From: an uncultured Saprospiraceae bacterium
GTDB lineage: Bacteria > Bacteroidota > Bacteroidia > Chitinophagales > Saprospiraceae
Reading direction: 5' to 3'
Length of the DNA stretch: 64,000 nt
Assembly: GCA_937921775.1 (NCBI GenBank)
Contig: CAKZUK010000018.1
Location: 26,345 to 90,344, forward strand
The notes under the pieces were generated by a model. It worked only from the letters and a program-made list of their open reading frames with translations, did not search any database and was not told where the DNA came from. A program made the position numbers and the translations under genes. Shown one piece after another: positions 36,033 through 44,888 of this stretch. The number at the start of each line of letters is the position of its first letter. Within the stretch, counting starts at the first letter, position 1.

Positions 36033-37472
36033 ATGAGTAAATTAAAGAACAAGGTTGATATTTGTTACGTAATCTCACATGGCTTCGCCGCCAGAATGTT
36101 GCTGCAAACCCGACTTATTGAGCGGCTAACAGAACAAGGTAAAACGGTAGCTATTATCACCCCTGACGCAAGTGATGAAAACTTTAAAACCTTAGCTACT
36201 AATGAACGAGTCCAAATCTACTCTGCAAATATTGATCAGACAATTTGGGATGATGACTATGGCGTCAAGCGAAGGTATTATTTAGAAGATATTCATTCCA
36301 ATCCTGTTTTTTGGGAGAAGCATATTTATAGTATGCTGTATACCAAAAGTAAACACCCATGGAAGCGGATTCGTCCCTTCATTTACTATCCGATTTACCG
36401 TTTGATTCCTTTTTTTCCAAGTATTAGAGAACGGTTTAAACGAAAAGAAAGTAGCTACCTAAAAGACCAAAGAGCTACAGACTTAATCAAGAACTTAAAC
36501 CCAGAACTAGTAGTATCTACTTATCCCATTAACTACCTGGAGTCAAAGTTTTTGTATGCTGCAAAAGAAGCTGGCGTTCGTACCTTGATTCATTTATTGA
36601 GTTGGGATAACATTACCAGTAAGGGAATTTTTCCTGTAATTCCTGATCAATTTATTGCTTGGGGCCCAATCATGAATAATGAGTTAAAAGAATACTATAA
36701 ATTAAATGACGATCAAATTCATGTTTGCGGAGTTCCTCATTTTGATCAGCATGTGGAGATAAAAGGGACGGATGGATATAAAGAATTATTGAAAGATTTA
36801 AAACTTGATTCGGAAAAGCCTTACATTTTTGTTGCCATGAGTGCGCCACGTTTTGCACCACATGAGATCGACATAGTAGAATGGTTGAGTGAAGCTATTG
36901 CTAAAAATGTATTTGGTGCAGATCTACAATTGGTAATTCGACCTCATCCACAAAATGTGCAAGGATCTTTAGGGGACAAAAGTTGGTTGAAGCGATTGGA
37001 CAAACTAAAGAGCGATCGAGTAGCGATTGATTATCCGAGTTTAATAAACAGCAAAGTTCGTTGGAGTATGCGAAAGTCCGACATGCTGCGCTTATCAAAT
37101 TTACTTGCGGGTTGCAAGGTCTGCCTAAATTCGGGGTCTACTGTTTCAATTGATGCACTGATGGTAGGCAAGCCAGTAGTAATGACTTCATTTGATGGAG
37201 ATGAAAAATTATATTATTGGAAATCTGCACGTCGTTTGGTCGACTATATACATCTCAAAAAGTTTACAGAAATGGGTGGTGCAAAAGTGGTCTATAACTA
37301 CGAGGAACTTCAAACAGAATTGATGCGATATTTACTGTACCCTAATCAAGACAATGAAAAGCGAGAATATGCACTTGAAATGGAATGTTATAAAAACGAT
37401 GGAAATTCCACTACAAGAGTAGTAAATGCTATGCTCAAAATTTTAGCACGTACACCTGCCGTTCATGTATAG
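36033..37472 (+). CDS. Glycosyltransferase-like protein of the CDP-glycerol/polysialyltransferase fold
   Basis: This is a 479-residue protein of GT-B type. Visible landmarks are GVPHFDQH, VIRPHPQN and, near the C terminus, CLNSGSTVSIDALMVGKPVV, the nucleotide-sugar binding region seen in capsule glycosyltransferases and CDP-glycerol transferases. The family cannot be set more precisely. Its position just after neuA makes a sialyltransferase or polysaccharide polymerising role possible. I chose ATG 36033 (MSKLKNK) over an in-frame TTG at 35985. It overlaps the next gene by 8 bp. Confidence 0.75.
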   Translation: MSKLKNKVDICYVISHGFAARMLLQTRLIERLTEQGKTVAIITPDASDENFKTLATNERVQIYSANIDQTIWDDDYGVKRRYYLEDIHSNPVFWEKHIYSMLYTKSKHPWKRIRPFIYYPIYRLIPFFPSIRERFKRKESSYLKDQRATDLIKNLNPELVVSTYPINYLESKFLYAAKEAGVRTLIHLLSWDNITSKGIFPVIPDQFIAWGPIMNNELKEYYKLNDDQIHVCGVPHFDQHVEIKGTDGYKELLKDLKLDSEKPYIFVAMSAPRFAPHEIDIVEWLSEAIAKNVFGADLQLVIRPHPQNVQGSLGDKSWLKRLDKLKSDRVAIDYPSLINSKVRWSMRKSDMLRLSNLLAGCKVCLNSGSTVSIDALMVGKPVVMTSFDGDEKLYYWKSARRLVDYIHLKKFTEMGGAKVVYNYEELQTELMRYLLYPNQDNEKREYALEMECYKNDGNSTTRVVNAMLKILARTPAVHV

Positions 37473-38721
37473 CAATGGTCAAATAAAAATTGATATAGAC
37501 AAGACACTCTATATTTTGTTTTGCCTGTATGCTTTTTCAATGCCATTTGAATTAGTTTTGGAGAAGCTATTTTATATTGATACTATTTTAAAACCATTTC
37601 GAGTTTTTTCTTTGTTGATTATTGGTACTTATGTCATTAGAAGTTTGAGAAAAGGCTTACAACTAAGAACTGATGAACGTGCTGATTTGTTTTTATATCT
37701 TGTTTTCATATTTGGCATAATAGTATCCTGTGTTCAAGTGATGTTGAATTCATTTAATGCTAAGTTTTTTTACAGTGACCTATTTTTAATCGGTCTTCAT
37801 GTGCTTACTTTTTTTGTGTACAAATCTATTCATATTTCTAAAAGTCAAGCACTACAGATTCTACATTGGTTTATTATGGGGATAGTAATAAATGCACTTT
37901 ATATTTTTATAAATTTAGCATTGCAAATAAACTGGGGTCGTCAATCAGGATTTATTGACAACCCTAATTACGCATCTCTTGGACTGGTGGCTGCGATGTT
38001 ATATTTTTTGTTGCGATCTGGATTTGACAACAAGCTATTCTTGCAAGTTATTTATTTCATTCTCCCTGTTTTTTTGATGTATATCTTTATTGTCACTGGT
38101 AGTAGGACCGGCTTAATAATGTTTGTCATCTCTCTATTTTTTCTTTTTCTATTCTCTTCTTTAAGACGAAAATTTTCATTGTTGCTGGTTGGTGGTTTTA
38201 TGATGTTCTACTTGACTACAGGTAGCTCAAATATTTCTACAACTGGAATTGGTTCACTCGTTTTAGTGAACCGGATAAATAAAAAAATGAATGAAGAGAA
38301 GCAAGATGTACGTTTTGTAATATGGCGGGGAATGTTCAAAATGTTTGAAGATAGAGGCTATTGGGGATTGGGAATAGGTCAATTCAAATCAAATTTTAGT
38401 AAGTACTATGCAGATGAATCTAATACACTGATTTTAGAAATTGTAAATCGAGGTTATTTTTTATCGCCGCACAATGATTACTTAGCAATCCTCGCAGATT
38501 ATGGACTGGTCAGTTTGTTGAGCTATTCTATATTCTTATTCTTCGTCATGCGAAAACTAATTCGACGATTATTACACCCAATTGATAATAATAAAGACCG
38601 CTTTTTATACCAATACACTTTTATAATACTTTCCTGCTTAATCGTTTTCGGAATGACCGCAGAAAATTTTCCACATCAGTTGTTTTGGTTTTTATTGATG
38701 TTTACCACAAAAAGTTATTAG
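37465..38721 (+). CDS. O-antigen/capsule polymerase-like membrane protein (Wzy type)
   Basis: This 418-residue protein is very hydrophobic, with about ten to eleven membrane segments. It has the O-antigen ligase/polymerase region VTGSRTGLIMFVISLFFLFL near 210-230 and, after it, a long periplasmic loop containing GLGIGQFKSNF and SPHNDYLAILADYG, the conserved His-containing part of the Wzy_C family. It would polymerise lipid-linked repeat units at the periplasmic face. It overlaps the upstream gene by 8 bp and abuts the next start codon. Confidence 0.88.
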   Translation: MYSNGQIKIDIDKTLYILFCLYAFSMPFELVLEKLFYIDTILKPFRVFSLLIIGTYVIRSLRKGLQLRTDERADLFLYLVFIFGIIVSCVQVMLNSFNAKFFYSDLFLIGLHVLTFFVYKSIHISKSQALQILHWFIMGIVINALYIFINLALQINWGRQSGFIDNPNYASLGLVAAMLYFLLRSGFDNKLFLQVIYFILPVFLMYIFIVTGSRTGLIMFVISLFFLFLFSSLRRKFSLLLVGGFMMFYLTTGSSNISTTGIGSLVLVNRINKKMNEEKQDVRFVIWRGMFKMFEDRGYWGLGIGQFKSNFSKYYADESNTLILEIVNRGYFLSPHNDYLAILADYGLVSLLSYSIFLFFVMRKLIRRLLHPIDNNKDRFLYQYTFIILSCLIVFGMTAENFPHQLFWFLLMFTTKSY

Positions 38722-39651
38722 ATGTCAAAACTAGGAAGAATAATAAGAAAAGTTGCTGAATCGCCTGTGGTGCCGGATTCATTTTTTGACTATTATTTTC
38801 AAGTCAAGAACAATAGGAATAAACAAAATCTGTTGCAACAAATAGGGGAGGGACAGGAGATTGCAAATCTTCTGAATGAGAAAAATAGACAACATTGGCA
38901 ACCGCGAATTCAAAACGTTATGTCAAGTGATGACAACAAATACATCCCCAGACATGATAATGCCGGACAAATTATTGATCAATCATTAATCATGCATAAT
39001 GGCCTGAGAGTAGAGCCACTTAGTTATTACAACTATGGTATGCTCAAAATGCTAAAAGACAACAAAGGAGTTCACGAACCACAAGAGGAAAAAATATTTC
39101 AAGAAGTACTCCAATCAATTGGTCTGGCAAAACCCAAGGCCATGTTAGAATTAGGAGCTTACTGGTCCTTTTATTCTATGTGGTTTTTGAAGCATTTTCC
39201 TGAGGCTAGTTGTTATATGGTAGAACCCGAACGGATGAATTTATTTTATGGTAAAGCCAATTTTAAATTAAATGACTTGAAAGGAACATTCATTCAAGCA
39301 GGAATTGGAAAAGAAGTTGACAAAACAAATAGTGTCTCGACCGTTGATGAAATTTGCCAGCAAAACAATATTGAATTCCTAGATATTTTACACTCCGACA
39401 TTCAAGGATTTGAAGCTGATATGCTGGAGGGAAGTCATCAAATGTTATCCCAGAAAAGAGTCGGTTATATTTTTGTTTCAACACACTCAAACGAACTGCA
39501 TGACACTTGCTTTCAAGTACTCAAAGATAAATACCATTACGAGTTAGTCGCTTCCGCAAATATAGATGAATCATTTAGTTGGGACGGAATACTTGTAATG
39601 AAACAAGCCGGTTACCCCGGAATTTCAAAAGTTGAGATTTCAAAAAGATAA
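38722..39651 (+). CDS. FkbM-family methyltransferase
   Basis: This is a 309-residue protein with an N-terminal extension of about 110 residues, then a SAM-dependent methyltransferase domain (MLELGAYWSFYSMWF near 140-154, MVEPERMN, and LDILHSDIQGFEADML, the FkbM acidic motif). It would O-methylate a sugar of the polymer. The usual glycine-rich SAM loop is altered (LGAYWSFYS), so activity is not certain. It starts directly after the polymerase stop and ends 4 bp before the sulfotransferase start. Confidence 0.85.
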   Translation: MSKLGRIIRKVAESPVVPDSFFDYYFQVKNNRNKQNLLQQIGEGQEIANLLNEKNRQHWQPRIQNVMSSDDNKYIPRHDNAGQIIDQSLIMHNGLRVEPLSYYNYGMLKMLKDNKGVHEPQEEKIFQEVLQSIGLAKPKAMLELGAYWSFYSMWFLKHFPEASCYMVEPERMNLFYGKANFKLNDLKGTFIQAGIGKEVDKTNSVSTVDEICQQNNIEFLDILHSDIQGFEADMLEGSHQMLSQKRVGYIFVSTHSNELHDTCFQVLKDKYHYELVASANIDESFSWDGILVMKQAGYPGISKVEISKR

Positions 39652-39655
39652 GCTA

Positions 39656-40375
39656 ATGAATCTTAAAATAATCTTAGCTCGGGCAAAAAAGAAGACTTTG
39701 CAAAAGGTGTTTAAAGTCACAGATAAGCTGCTGCAAACAGATCATTATTGGCGTTACAAAATGCAAAACAACGGCTATCATATCTCAAGCTATGCATTTA
39801 GAAAAGACCAAATAGCCTTTGTTCATATGCCAAAAACTGGAGGGACTTCTTTTCAGAAGATATTAAAAAACCATACAACGGATAGATTTATAAATGTCAA
39901 AGTACATCGACCTATTTCGAAATCTTGTCCTGTAGAAACTTATAAATATGTAACGATTTTACGAAACCCCGTTGATCGAGTTTGGTCATATTACCAAATG
40001 GTATTGAGAAATCCAGATGGTTACCCTTATAAAAAGTACGCGGTAAAGGGGCTTGAATCTTTTTTACAAAAATGCTGGGCGGCACAGGACATGAGCTGTC
40101 AATATTATACGGCTAGAGTTTATGAAAAAGTAAACCAGGGAATATATGAAGAGGCCCTGAATAAGCTAAGTAAATTTCATGACATCCTACTATTTCAAAA
40201 CTTTACAGAGGACGTTTCTCTATTTGTAGCAAAACACAATATTTCCTTCAAAAGTGACATTCCACATGAACGAAAAGTGAGCTACAAGCAACCTACAGAT
40301 TCAGAAATAGCACTTATCGAAAAATTTAATCATTTCGACATCCTACTTTTCAAGCATTTCACCAATAAGAAATAA
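39656..40375 (+). CDS. Sulfotransferase-family protein
   Basis: The 239-residue protein has the PAPS 5'-phosphosulfate loop HMPKTGGTSF (near 57) and the 3'-phosphate motif ILRNPVDRVWSYY (near 101-113). It would transfer sulfate from PAPS to a sugar hydroxyl. I chose ATG 39656 over an in-frame TTG at 39632. The N terminus is a basic amphipathic helix (LKIILARAKKKTLQKVF), almost repeated at the start of the next gene's product, which suggests a shared membrane or complex anchor. It is one of three sulfotransferase-like genes in this locus. Confidence 0.85.
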   Translation: MNLKIILARAKKKTLQKVFKVTDKLLQTDHYWRYKMQNNGYHISSYAFRKDQIAFVHMPKTGGTSFQKILKNHTTDRFINVKVHRPISKSCPVETYKYVTILRNPVDRVWSYYQMVLRNPDGYPYKKYAVKGLESFLQKCWAAQDMSCQYYTARVYEKVNQGIYEEALNKLSKFHDILLFQNFTEDVSLFVAKHNISFKSDIPHERKVSYKQPTDSEIALIEKFNHFDILLFKHFTNKK

Positions 40376-40376
40376 A

Positions 40377-41147
40377 ATGGCAAACTTAAGAACCATACTA
40401 GCAAGAGTGAAACGGAATATTTTGAAAAAACCGTTTATAAAAGATCCCAGTTTACCTGCCTTTTGGTTTGACAAAAAACTGTCTACTCAAAGCGCATTTA
40501 TTGTTCAAATTGGTTCTAACGATGGAAAAACAGGAGATCCTATTTTTCCTTTACTCCAAAAAAATAAAAGCTGGAAGGCCCTTTTCGTAGAACCCGTTCC
40601 TTATAGTTTTGAAAAGCTAAAAGCGAACTATCCAAATGAAGATCGATTCTCTTTTGAAAATGTAGCCATTAATCAAGGAGAACCCTTAACTTTTTACTGG
40701 GTGGATCATTCTGCCAAAAGTAAACTACCTGATCTACCTTATTGGTTTGATCAATTGGGCTCATTTAATCGTCAACATATTCTCAATCATTTTGATGGAG
40801 CACTCGAACCATTTATTCGTTCAGAAGTACTCGAAGGACTTACTTTACCGCAGCTTCTTGAAAGGAATAAAGTTGAGAAAATCAACATTCTTCACATTGA
40901 CACAGAAGGTTATGATTGGAAAATATTACAACAACTAGATCTCAATAAATATCAATCCGATTTTATTTTGATGGAATACAATCATCTTTCAAAAGATGAA
41001 CTGTCACAGACATTTTCTTTCTTAAAAGATCAATACCGTCTTTTCAATCTAGGAATTGATATGTTGGCCGTTCATAAGGAAGTTGGGCAAGATCTAATGA
41101 AAGGAATTGCAAAAAGCATGACGCCATTAGCAGAACCTAAAATCTAA
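40377..41147 (+). CDS. FkbM-family methyltransferase
   Basis: This 256-residue SAM-dependent methyltransferase has the loop FIVQIGSNDGKTGDP (near 42-55), FVEPVPYSFEKL and the FkbM motif INILHIDTEGYDWKIL. It would methylate a sugar hydroxyl in the repeat unit. The N-terminal helix (NLRTILARVKRNILKK) resembles that of the preceding sulfotransferase although the domains are unrelated. It starts 2 bases after the upstream stop codon's G-adjacent end and is in the same transcription unit. Confidence 0.88.
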   Translation: MANLRTILARVKRNILKKPFIKDPSLPAFWFDKKLSTQSAFIVQIGSNDGKTGDPIFPLLQKNKSWKALFVEPVPYSFEKLKANYPNEDRFSFENVAINQGEPLTFYWVDHSAKSKLPDLPYWFDQLGSFNRQHILNHFDGALEPFIRSEVLEGLTLPQLLERNKVEKINILHIDTEGYDWKILQQLDLNKYQSDFILMEYNHLSKDELSQTFSFLKDQYRLFNLGIDMLAVHKEVGQDLMKGIAKSMTPLAEPKI

Positions 41148-41176
41148 ATTATAGCGCAAGTATTAGAAACACATTC

Positions 41177-42052
41177 ATGATAATAACACGATTAAAAGGA
41201 GGGATGGGCAATCAAATGTTCCAGTACGCTATGGCCTTAAATGTTGCCACAAAATTAGGTGTCGAATTGAAAGTGGATCTATGTTCTTTACTTGATCGCA
41301 GTAAAGGGGATTTCGTTTACCGAAACTACGATTTAAGCATTTTTGAATTGGATGCTCAATTTGTAACTAATCCTAGTTTGGTCAAAAATTTAAGCAAATT
41401 TAAATCTGCCAGTATTACCAAGCTCTTGCGGAATAAAGTAAATAGAGGACGGACTTATTTAAAAGAAATCGAATTTGGATTCCAAACTAAATTTATAGAT
41501 GACACACAAGATAATTCCATTTTTGAAGGATGGTTTCAGAGTTATAAATACTTTGAAGAAATCACTCCACAAATAAGAAAAGCATTCACTTTTAGAAACC
41601 CAATCTTGCCAAGTTCTCAAGAATTATTAAATAAAATTCAATCAAGTAAGGCCATTTGCCTCAATGTACGCCGAACAGATTTTTTAAAAGTAGATAATCT
41701 GAACACAACAAATAAAGCCTATTTTTTGAATGCTGCAAAAGAGATGGTGAAGTTAGTAAAAGATCCCGTTTTTTTTATTTTTTCAGATGATGTAGAATGG
41801 TGTAGAGAAAACATATTATTTGATTACCCAAGCATCGTAGTTGCTCACGAGCATAAAGGGGAAAAATTCGGTAACTATATGCAGTTGATGATCGCCTGCA
41901 AACACTTCATTATTCCCAATAGTTCTTTTGCTTGGTGGGCTGTTTGGCTTAATCAAAACGCCTCTAAAAATGTAATTGCCCCTAAGAATTGGTTCAATGA
42001 TCCGACTATAAACACCTCTGACTTAATACCACCTAATTGGTTGCGAATTTAA
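41177..42052 (+). CDS. GT11-family alpha-1,2-fucosyltransferase-like glycosyltransferase
   Basis: This 291-residue protein has GT11 hallmarks: [11 protein letters not shown] at 9-19, [10 protein letters not shown] near 163-172, and [15 protein letters not shown] near the C terminus. GT11 enzymes add fucose (or galactose) from a GDP- or UDP-sugar in alpha-1,2 linkage. No GDP-fucose synthesis genes are visible in this window, so the donor must come from elsewhere. It lies between an FkbM methyltransferase and a sugar epimerase gene. Confidence 0.9.
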   Translation: MIITRLKGGMGNQMFQYAMALNVATKLGVELKVDLCSLLDRSKGDFVYRNYDLSIFELDAQFVTNPSLVKNLSKFKSASITKLLRNKVNRGRTYLKEIEFGFQTKFIDDTQDNSIFEGWFQSYKYFEEITPQIRKAFTFRNPILPSSQELLNKIQSSKAICLNVRRTDFLKVDNLNTTNKAYFLNAAKEMVKLVKDPVFFIFSDDVEWCRENILFDYPSIVVAHEHKGEKFGNYMQLMIACKHFIIPNSSFAWWAVWLNQNASKNVIAPKNWFNDPTINTSDLIPPNWLRI

Positions 42053-42114
42053 CCGAATTATTGCAATCCAAACCCATCAGTTTTTACGTAAGTATAACAA
42101 AGAGAACTTCTAAT

Positions 42115-43170
42115 ATGAAAAAACTTTTGGTTACAGGATCGTCGGGATTAATAGGCTCCGAAGTCGTACGTTATTTTAGTAAGCTAGGCTGGAAAATTAT
42201 CGGCCTAGATAATAATATGCGAGCCGATTTTTTCGGACCTCGAGGAGATACACGCTGGGTGCAGGAACAATTGAGTTTGGAATGCCAAAGTTTCGAACAT
42301 CTTGAATTGGATATTCGAAACAGAGCAGGCGTATTAACTATGATGCAGGAAATTAAGCCTGATTATATCTGCCATACCGCTGCACAACCTAGCCATGACC
42401 TTGCAGCAAGTCGACCATTTGATGATTTTGATGTAAACGCAGTTGGCACCTTAAATCTGCTTGAAGCAGCCAGAAGACATTGTCCTGAATCACCTTTCGT
42501 ACATATGAGTACCAACAAGGTTTATGGCGACGGCCCCAATCATCTCAACCTAAAAGAAGGGGCTACACGTTGGGATTTCGCTGATGCTAAATATCACGAT
42601 GGAATCAATGAAACTTTTTCAATTGACCAGTGTAAGCATTCTCTCTTTGGCGCTTCCAAAGTTGCTGGTGACATAATGGTGCAGGAATATGGTAAATACT
42701 TTGACATGCCAACTTGCGCTCTTCGAGGTGGGTGTTTGACCGGACCAAATCATTCAGGTGTTGAATTACATGGTTTTTTAAGTTACTTGATAAAAGTGAA
42801 TTTAGAAGAGCGTGAATATACTGTTTTCGGTTATCAAGGCAAACAAGTCAGAGACAATATCCATTCCTACGATGTGGCTCGTTTTGTTCATGCATTTTTT
42901 GACAATCCAAGATCTGGCGAAGTATATAATATAGGTGGAGGTCGAGAGAATTCAACATCAATTTTAGAAGCATTCAAACGAATTGAAGGGATTAGTGGCA
43001 ATAAAATGCGCTATACTTATAGTGAAGAGAATCGCATAGGAGACCATATTTGCTACATCTCCAATCTAGATAAAATGAAAGCACATTATCCCCAATGGCA
43101 AATAAGCAAATCCTTGCAAGATGTATTTGAAGAGATCACAGAAAGCTGGGAGAAACGATTAGTTCTATGA
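42115..43170 (+). CDS. NAD-dependent sugar epimerase, CDP-paratose 2-epimerase-like
   Basis: This is a 351-residue extended SDR protein. The NAD loop [10 protein letters not shown] lies at about 7-16, and the family segment [18 protein letters not shown] is typical of proteins annotated as CDP-paratose/tyvelose 2-epimerases. Where the SDR active site normally has YxxxK, the sequence reads FGASK, so the Tyr is replaced by Phe. I chose ATG 42115 because [11 protein letters not shown] begins the fold; the longer in-frame start at 42037 would overlap the upstream gene and add residues unlike the family. Its stop overlaps the next start (ATGA). Confidence 0.83.
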   Translation: MKKLLVTGSSGLIGSEVVRYFSKLGWKIIGLDNNMRADFFGPRGDTRWVQEQLSLECQSFEHLELDIRNRAGVLTMMQEIKPDYICHTAAQPSHDLAASRPFDDFDVNAVGTLNLLEAARRHCPESPFVHMSTNKVYGDGPNHLNLKEGATRWDFADAKYHDGINETFSIDQCKHSLFGASKVAGDIMVQEYGKYFDMPTCALRGGCLTGPNHSGVELHGFLSYLIKVNLEEREYTVFGYQGKQVRDNIHSYDVARFVHAFFDNPRSGEVYNIGGGRENSTSILEAFKRIEGISGNKMRYTYSEENRIGDHICYISNLDKMKAHYPQWQISKSLQDVFEEITESWEKRLVL

Positions 43171-44339
43171 AAATACTATTGGTAAGTTGGAGTACATTGC
43201 CTAACAAAGGAGGCTCAAGCATCATTGTTGAAAATTTATCTCAAAATTTCAGCAAAGATGAATTGGTCGTTTTGGGTAGTAAAACACTTTTTCAAAACAC
43301 CAGTATGAAACGCCCTGCAGGTGGTCCTGAATTCCTGTACTTCTTTAGCGAGATGTATCTACTTGGGCGAGGCTATCGTTATTTTTCTTGGTTTAGAAAG
43401 TGGAGATTTCGTCCATTGGTAAAATACATCAAGTCCATTATTACTTCTCAGAAAATAGAACATGTTATAGGCGTGTATCCCAACGAAATTTATTGCCATG
43501 CGGCATGCATCGCAGCTAGAGAACTAGACATCCCTTTTAGTTCTTACTTCCACAATACCTATACTGAAAACGTTGAAATTACAGATCCCAAAAAAGACGA
43601 AATTCAACAAGAAATATTTGAAGCTTCAAAAAATATTTTTGTAATGAGCGAAGGAATGCAGCGCTTTTATGAGCAAAAATATAAACTCAATAAATTCCAC
43701 CCGCTAATTCATACCTTCAATAAATTTCCTGTTTCTAAGACCTTAACTGGCATTCCCGGTGAAAACAAAAAACAATACAAATTAGTAGCCATTGGTAATT
43801 TCAACGAATCCAATATGGACGCGACGCTTCGTTTCGCAGCAGCGATCCGAAAGCATCCCAGATATAGTTTAAGTCTCTTTACGCATGTCCCCAAAGTCTT
43901 GCTTAAAAGACGTGGAATGACATTAAGTGATATTGAATATGAAGGTTTCGTAAAGCCGGATGAAGTACATCGAATTCTGCAACATTATGACATCTGCGTG
44001 CTAACACACGGATTTACAGGTGGTTACGGTGATGTCGAATATCAAACAATTTTCCCAACCCGAACAATTCCTTTGCTGCTATCTGGCAAACCCATCATTG
44101 CACATTCTCCAGATGGATCATTCCTCAATGATTTTATCAAAAAAAATAAATGCGCTGAACTGGTTGATGAGCCATCCGAAAAAGCAATACTAGAAGGACT
44201 TGACCGTATTGCGAATAGCTTAGATTATCAAAATAAATTAGTTGAAGCAAGTAGACATACTGCTCAGAAATTTCATGGCGTCAATGTAGTTAAAGCATGG
44301 AAATCAATTTTAAAAAATGGCCATGAAGTTAAAATATAA
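43167..44339 (+). CDS. GT4-like glycosyltransferase
   Basis: This is a 390-residue GT-B protein that starts with [18 protein letters not shown]. The C-terminal half has [18 protein letters not shown] and a donor-binding segment around [20 protein letters not shown]. It is translationally coupled to the epimerase (4-bp overlap) and overlaps the acyltransferase downstream by about 23 bp. The sugar is unknown. The canonical ExxxxxxxE motif of GT4 is degenerate, so the exact family is not certain. Confidence 0.78.
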   Translation: MKILLVSWSTLPNKGGSSIIVENLSQNFSKDELVVLGSKTLFQNTSMKRPAGGPEFLYFFSEMYLLGRGYRYFSWFRKWRFRPLVKYIKSIITSQKIEHVIGVYPNEIYCHAACIAARELDIPFSSYFHNTYTENVEITDPKKDEIQQEIFEASKNIFVMSEGMQRFYEQKYKLNKFHPLIHTFNKFPVSKTLTGIPGENKKQYKLVAIGNFNESNMDATLRFAAAIRKHPRYSLSLFTHVPKVLLKRRGMTLSDIEYEGFVKPDEVHRILQHYDICVLTHGFTGGYGDVEYQTIFPTRTIPLLLSGKPIIAHSPDGSFLNDFIKKNKCAELVDEPSEKAILEGLDRIANSLDYQNKLVEASRHTAQKFHGVNVVKAWKSILKNGHEVKI

Positions 44340-44874
44340 ATCTTTTTGGTACAAAAGCATAGCAGCTTGTAGATACTTAATACTTCGCTTGTATTATCCA
44401 ATGAAATTCAAATGTCCTAAGTTGTCAATGATAGGAGAGCGCTGTGGAATTTACATATTCAAAGAAGGTTCCATTCATTGTAAAGAGCGTATTATCTTGG
44501 ATGATGATGTGATGCTTTTCGCAAAAGGAAAACTGACTATTGGCAATAGATTTGGAATCAATAAATACAGTCGAATTGTAGCGCATGAAAAAATTGAGAT
44601 TGGAGATTATGTTACTATTGGTCAGATGGTGAGTATTCTAGACCACGACCACAAATACTCAATGAAAGATAATAAGTTAAGTCTTGATGATTATACCACC
44701 GCTCCAATAAAAATTGGTAACAACATCTGGATCGGCGACAAATGCACCATACTAAAAGGAGTAACAATAGGAGACAATGTTGTGCTAGGAGCCAACACTT
44801 TAGTAAATAAAGATGTACCCTCCGGTACTGTTGTGGCTGGCGTTCCTTTTAAAGTAATAAAAAAAATAAGTTAA
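44317..44874 (+). CDS. Hexapeptide-repeat acyltransferase (LbH family)
   Basis: This 185-residue left-handed beta-helix protein has hexapeptide repeats (IGNRFGINKYSRI, IGDYVTIGQMVSI, IGNNIWIGDKCTILKGVTIG) and a DHDH motif near 109-112 with the likely catalytic His. It would O- or N-acetylate a sugar of the polymer using acetyl-CoA. Two close ATG codons (44317 and 44323) are possible; both overlap the upstream gene. Confidence 0.9.
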   Translation: MAMKLKYKSFWYKSIAACRYLILRLYYPMKFKCPKLSMIGERCGIYIFKEGSIHCKERIILDDDVMLFAKGKLTIGNRFGINKYSRIVAHEKIEIGDYVTIGQMVSILDHDHKYSMKDNKLSLDDYTTAPIKIGNNIWIGDKCTILKGVTIGDNVVLGANTLVNKDVPSGTVVAGVPFKVIKKIS

Positions 44875-44888
44875 ACCAATACAAAACT

